Below, piece after piece: positions 62,911 through 64,000 of a DNA stretch of 64,000 nucleotides; the stretch's first letter is position 1; each line of letters opens with the position of its first letter. Below the pieces are notes generated by a model, which was not told the origin of the DNA, made no database searches, and saw only the letters and a list, made by a program, of their open reading frames with translations. The position numbers and the translations under genes were made by a program. The stretch spans positions 19,288,451 through 19,352,450 of the forward strand of contig OX439133.1 of assembly GCA_949318235.1 (NCBI GenBank). The letters are read 5' to 3'. The DNA is from Ecdyonurus torrentis (lineage: Eukaryota > Arthropoda > Insecta > Ephemeroptera > Heptageniidae).

Positions 62911-63320
62911 CACATGACTAAAGATTTTGATGTCACCAACTGTACATAAGTAAGTAATGCAGTATACTGTAGTATGTATATAAAACACAACAATATGACT
63001 AAAGATTTTGATGTCACCGACTGTACATAAGTAAGTAATGCAGTATACTGTAGTATGTATATAAAACACAACAATATGACTAAAGATTTTGATGTCACCG
63101 ACTGTACATAAGTAAGTAATGCAGTATACTGTAGTATGTATATAAAACACAACAATATGACTAAAGATTTTGATGTCACCAACTGTACATAAGTAAGTAA
63201 TGCAGTATACTGTAGTATGTATATAAAACACAACAATATGACTAAAGATTTTGATGTCACCGACTGTACATAAGTAAGTAATGCAGTATACTGTAGTATG
63301 TATATAAAACACAACACATG
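62911..63320. repeat. 81-bp tandem array, five units
   Basis: Units start at 62916, 62997, 63078, 63159 and 63240 with GACTAAAGATTTTGATGTCACC and end with GTATGTATATAAAACACAAC. They differ at only a few positions, mainly CCGACTG versus CCAACTG. Because 81 is a multiple of 3, two minus-strand frames stay open across the array (148 and 164 codons), which is not evidence of a gene. The array is bounded on both sides by ACACAACACATGCAAG. Confidence 0.95.
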
Positions 63321-63773
63321 CAAGCGAGGAGAGACATATGGCTTGCTTCACTAAACTTCTCATTCAAGATCAATATGCAAATTAGAAGCCTGGTGAGCTG
63401 GCAAGCTGAGCCGGCTTGCATTTTGTATTACATAATATTATTAACATAGCAATCACTGCTAATTTGTATATACAGTCTATACGGTATAAAATCAAATATC
63501 AAATATTCAGATGTTCTACTTTTTTTTTTTTTAGTTTTAAACATTCTTCTATATGGAGCTAATTGTTATGTTAATTTTAATAATAAAAAGAAATTTCGAA
63601 CTTAACACTATTTTTAGAATTTGTTTGAAAATTCTGTTACAGACTTAAATTTTAATAGAAGTTACCAGTGAAGTGCAATAGCTAATCACGGAGGTGACGC
63701 GAGAAAATACAAAAAAGAAAAAAAAATCTGGTATTTATAGTTAATGGAAAATAAAAAAGTCTTAAGGCAGGTT

Positions 63774-63987
63774 AATGCAATAGGTAGACATATAACCTAG
63801 AACACAGGTATTATTATACTACAATAATACCTAATGCAGGTGCAATATGCTACAATAAAGGTGTGACTCACTAAGATTAAGTGGTATTGTAGTTTATAAC
63901 TACCTGTTCCAAATTCAAGTATACCTATTGCAAAATACAGGATTTATGTGTACCTGCCATAGGTAGTCACTTTTTCCGTGTATTATT
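63774..63987 (+). mobile_element. R1 MITE, copy 3
   Basis: AATGCAATAGGTAGACATATAACC, AATACCTAATGCAGGTGCAAT, AAGGTGTGACTCAC and the end TAGGTAGTCACTTTTTCCGTGTATT. Nearly identical to the 40.3-kb copy; the left TIR may extend to about 63745. Confidence 0.85.
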
Positions 63988-64000
63988 ATTTTTTTTTTTT

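Noticed and set aside
62911..63320. CRISPR-like array
   Set aside because: Units are contiguous 81-bp tandem repeats with no unique spacers, in a eukaryotic context.
62869..63363. 164- and 148-codon minus-strand frames that look like a repeat protein
   Set aside because: They result from an 81-bp tandem repeat whose length is a multiple of three; two different frames are open at once, which argues against coding.

Overview
The window looks like a gene-poor stretch of a very AT-rich animal nuclear genome, probably from an invertebrate. By eye it is about a quarter G+C. Three things point that way: split exons with GT-AG borders and long introns, tRNA-derived SINEs, and a dense load of short inverted-repeat elements (MITEs) and long microsatellites. 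There is no bacterial-style gene packing, operon, rRNA or intact tRNA. I cannot name the species.

Genes. The only convincing coding signal is on the minus strand. Four short segments (60996-61096, 46885-47001, 9808-10049, 2006-2090) are each visibly richer in G+C than their surroundings. Each is open in a usable frame, and all splice borders are AG/GT. Their phases join without conflict in minus-strand order (0-0, 0-0, 2-2), and the last ends in a stop codon. I read them as the 3' part of one unidentified gene that fills the window, with introns of about 14, 37 and 8 kb. A 15-nt microexon at 8431-8445 would also fit the frame but lies inside a foldback repeat. The gene's 5' part would lie beyond 64000.

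Repeats. Nearly everything else recognisable is intronic repeat. (1) At least six MITE families are flanked by TTAA, as piggyBac-type insertions are; they are called T1-T6 here. Several are nested in, or share a TTAA with, another element. (2) M1 is a roughly 300-bp TA-flanked MITE with 14 recognisable copies. (3) Smaller TA-type or undetermined foldback families are called M2-M9 and R. (4) tRNA-derived SINEs with different heads share a GCATTCACCAT-type tail segment. (5) Very long microsatellites are present: GT x134, ATTC about 75 units, several TTTA and CT arrays, AT x69, and dozens of A/T homopolymers of 20-49 nt. (6) An 81-bp tandem array lies at 62.9-63.3 kb.

The most unusual whole-window signal is the palindrome TGACGTCA. 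I counted it 21 times, where base composition predicts fewer than one, and nearly all copies sit inside several apparently unrelated MITE families. All family names are local labels; no database search was possible.
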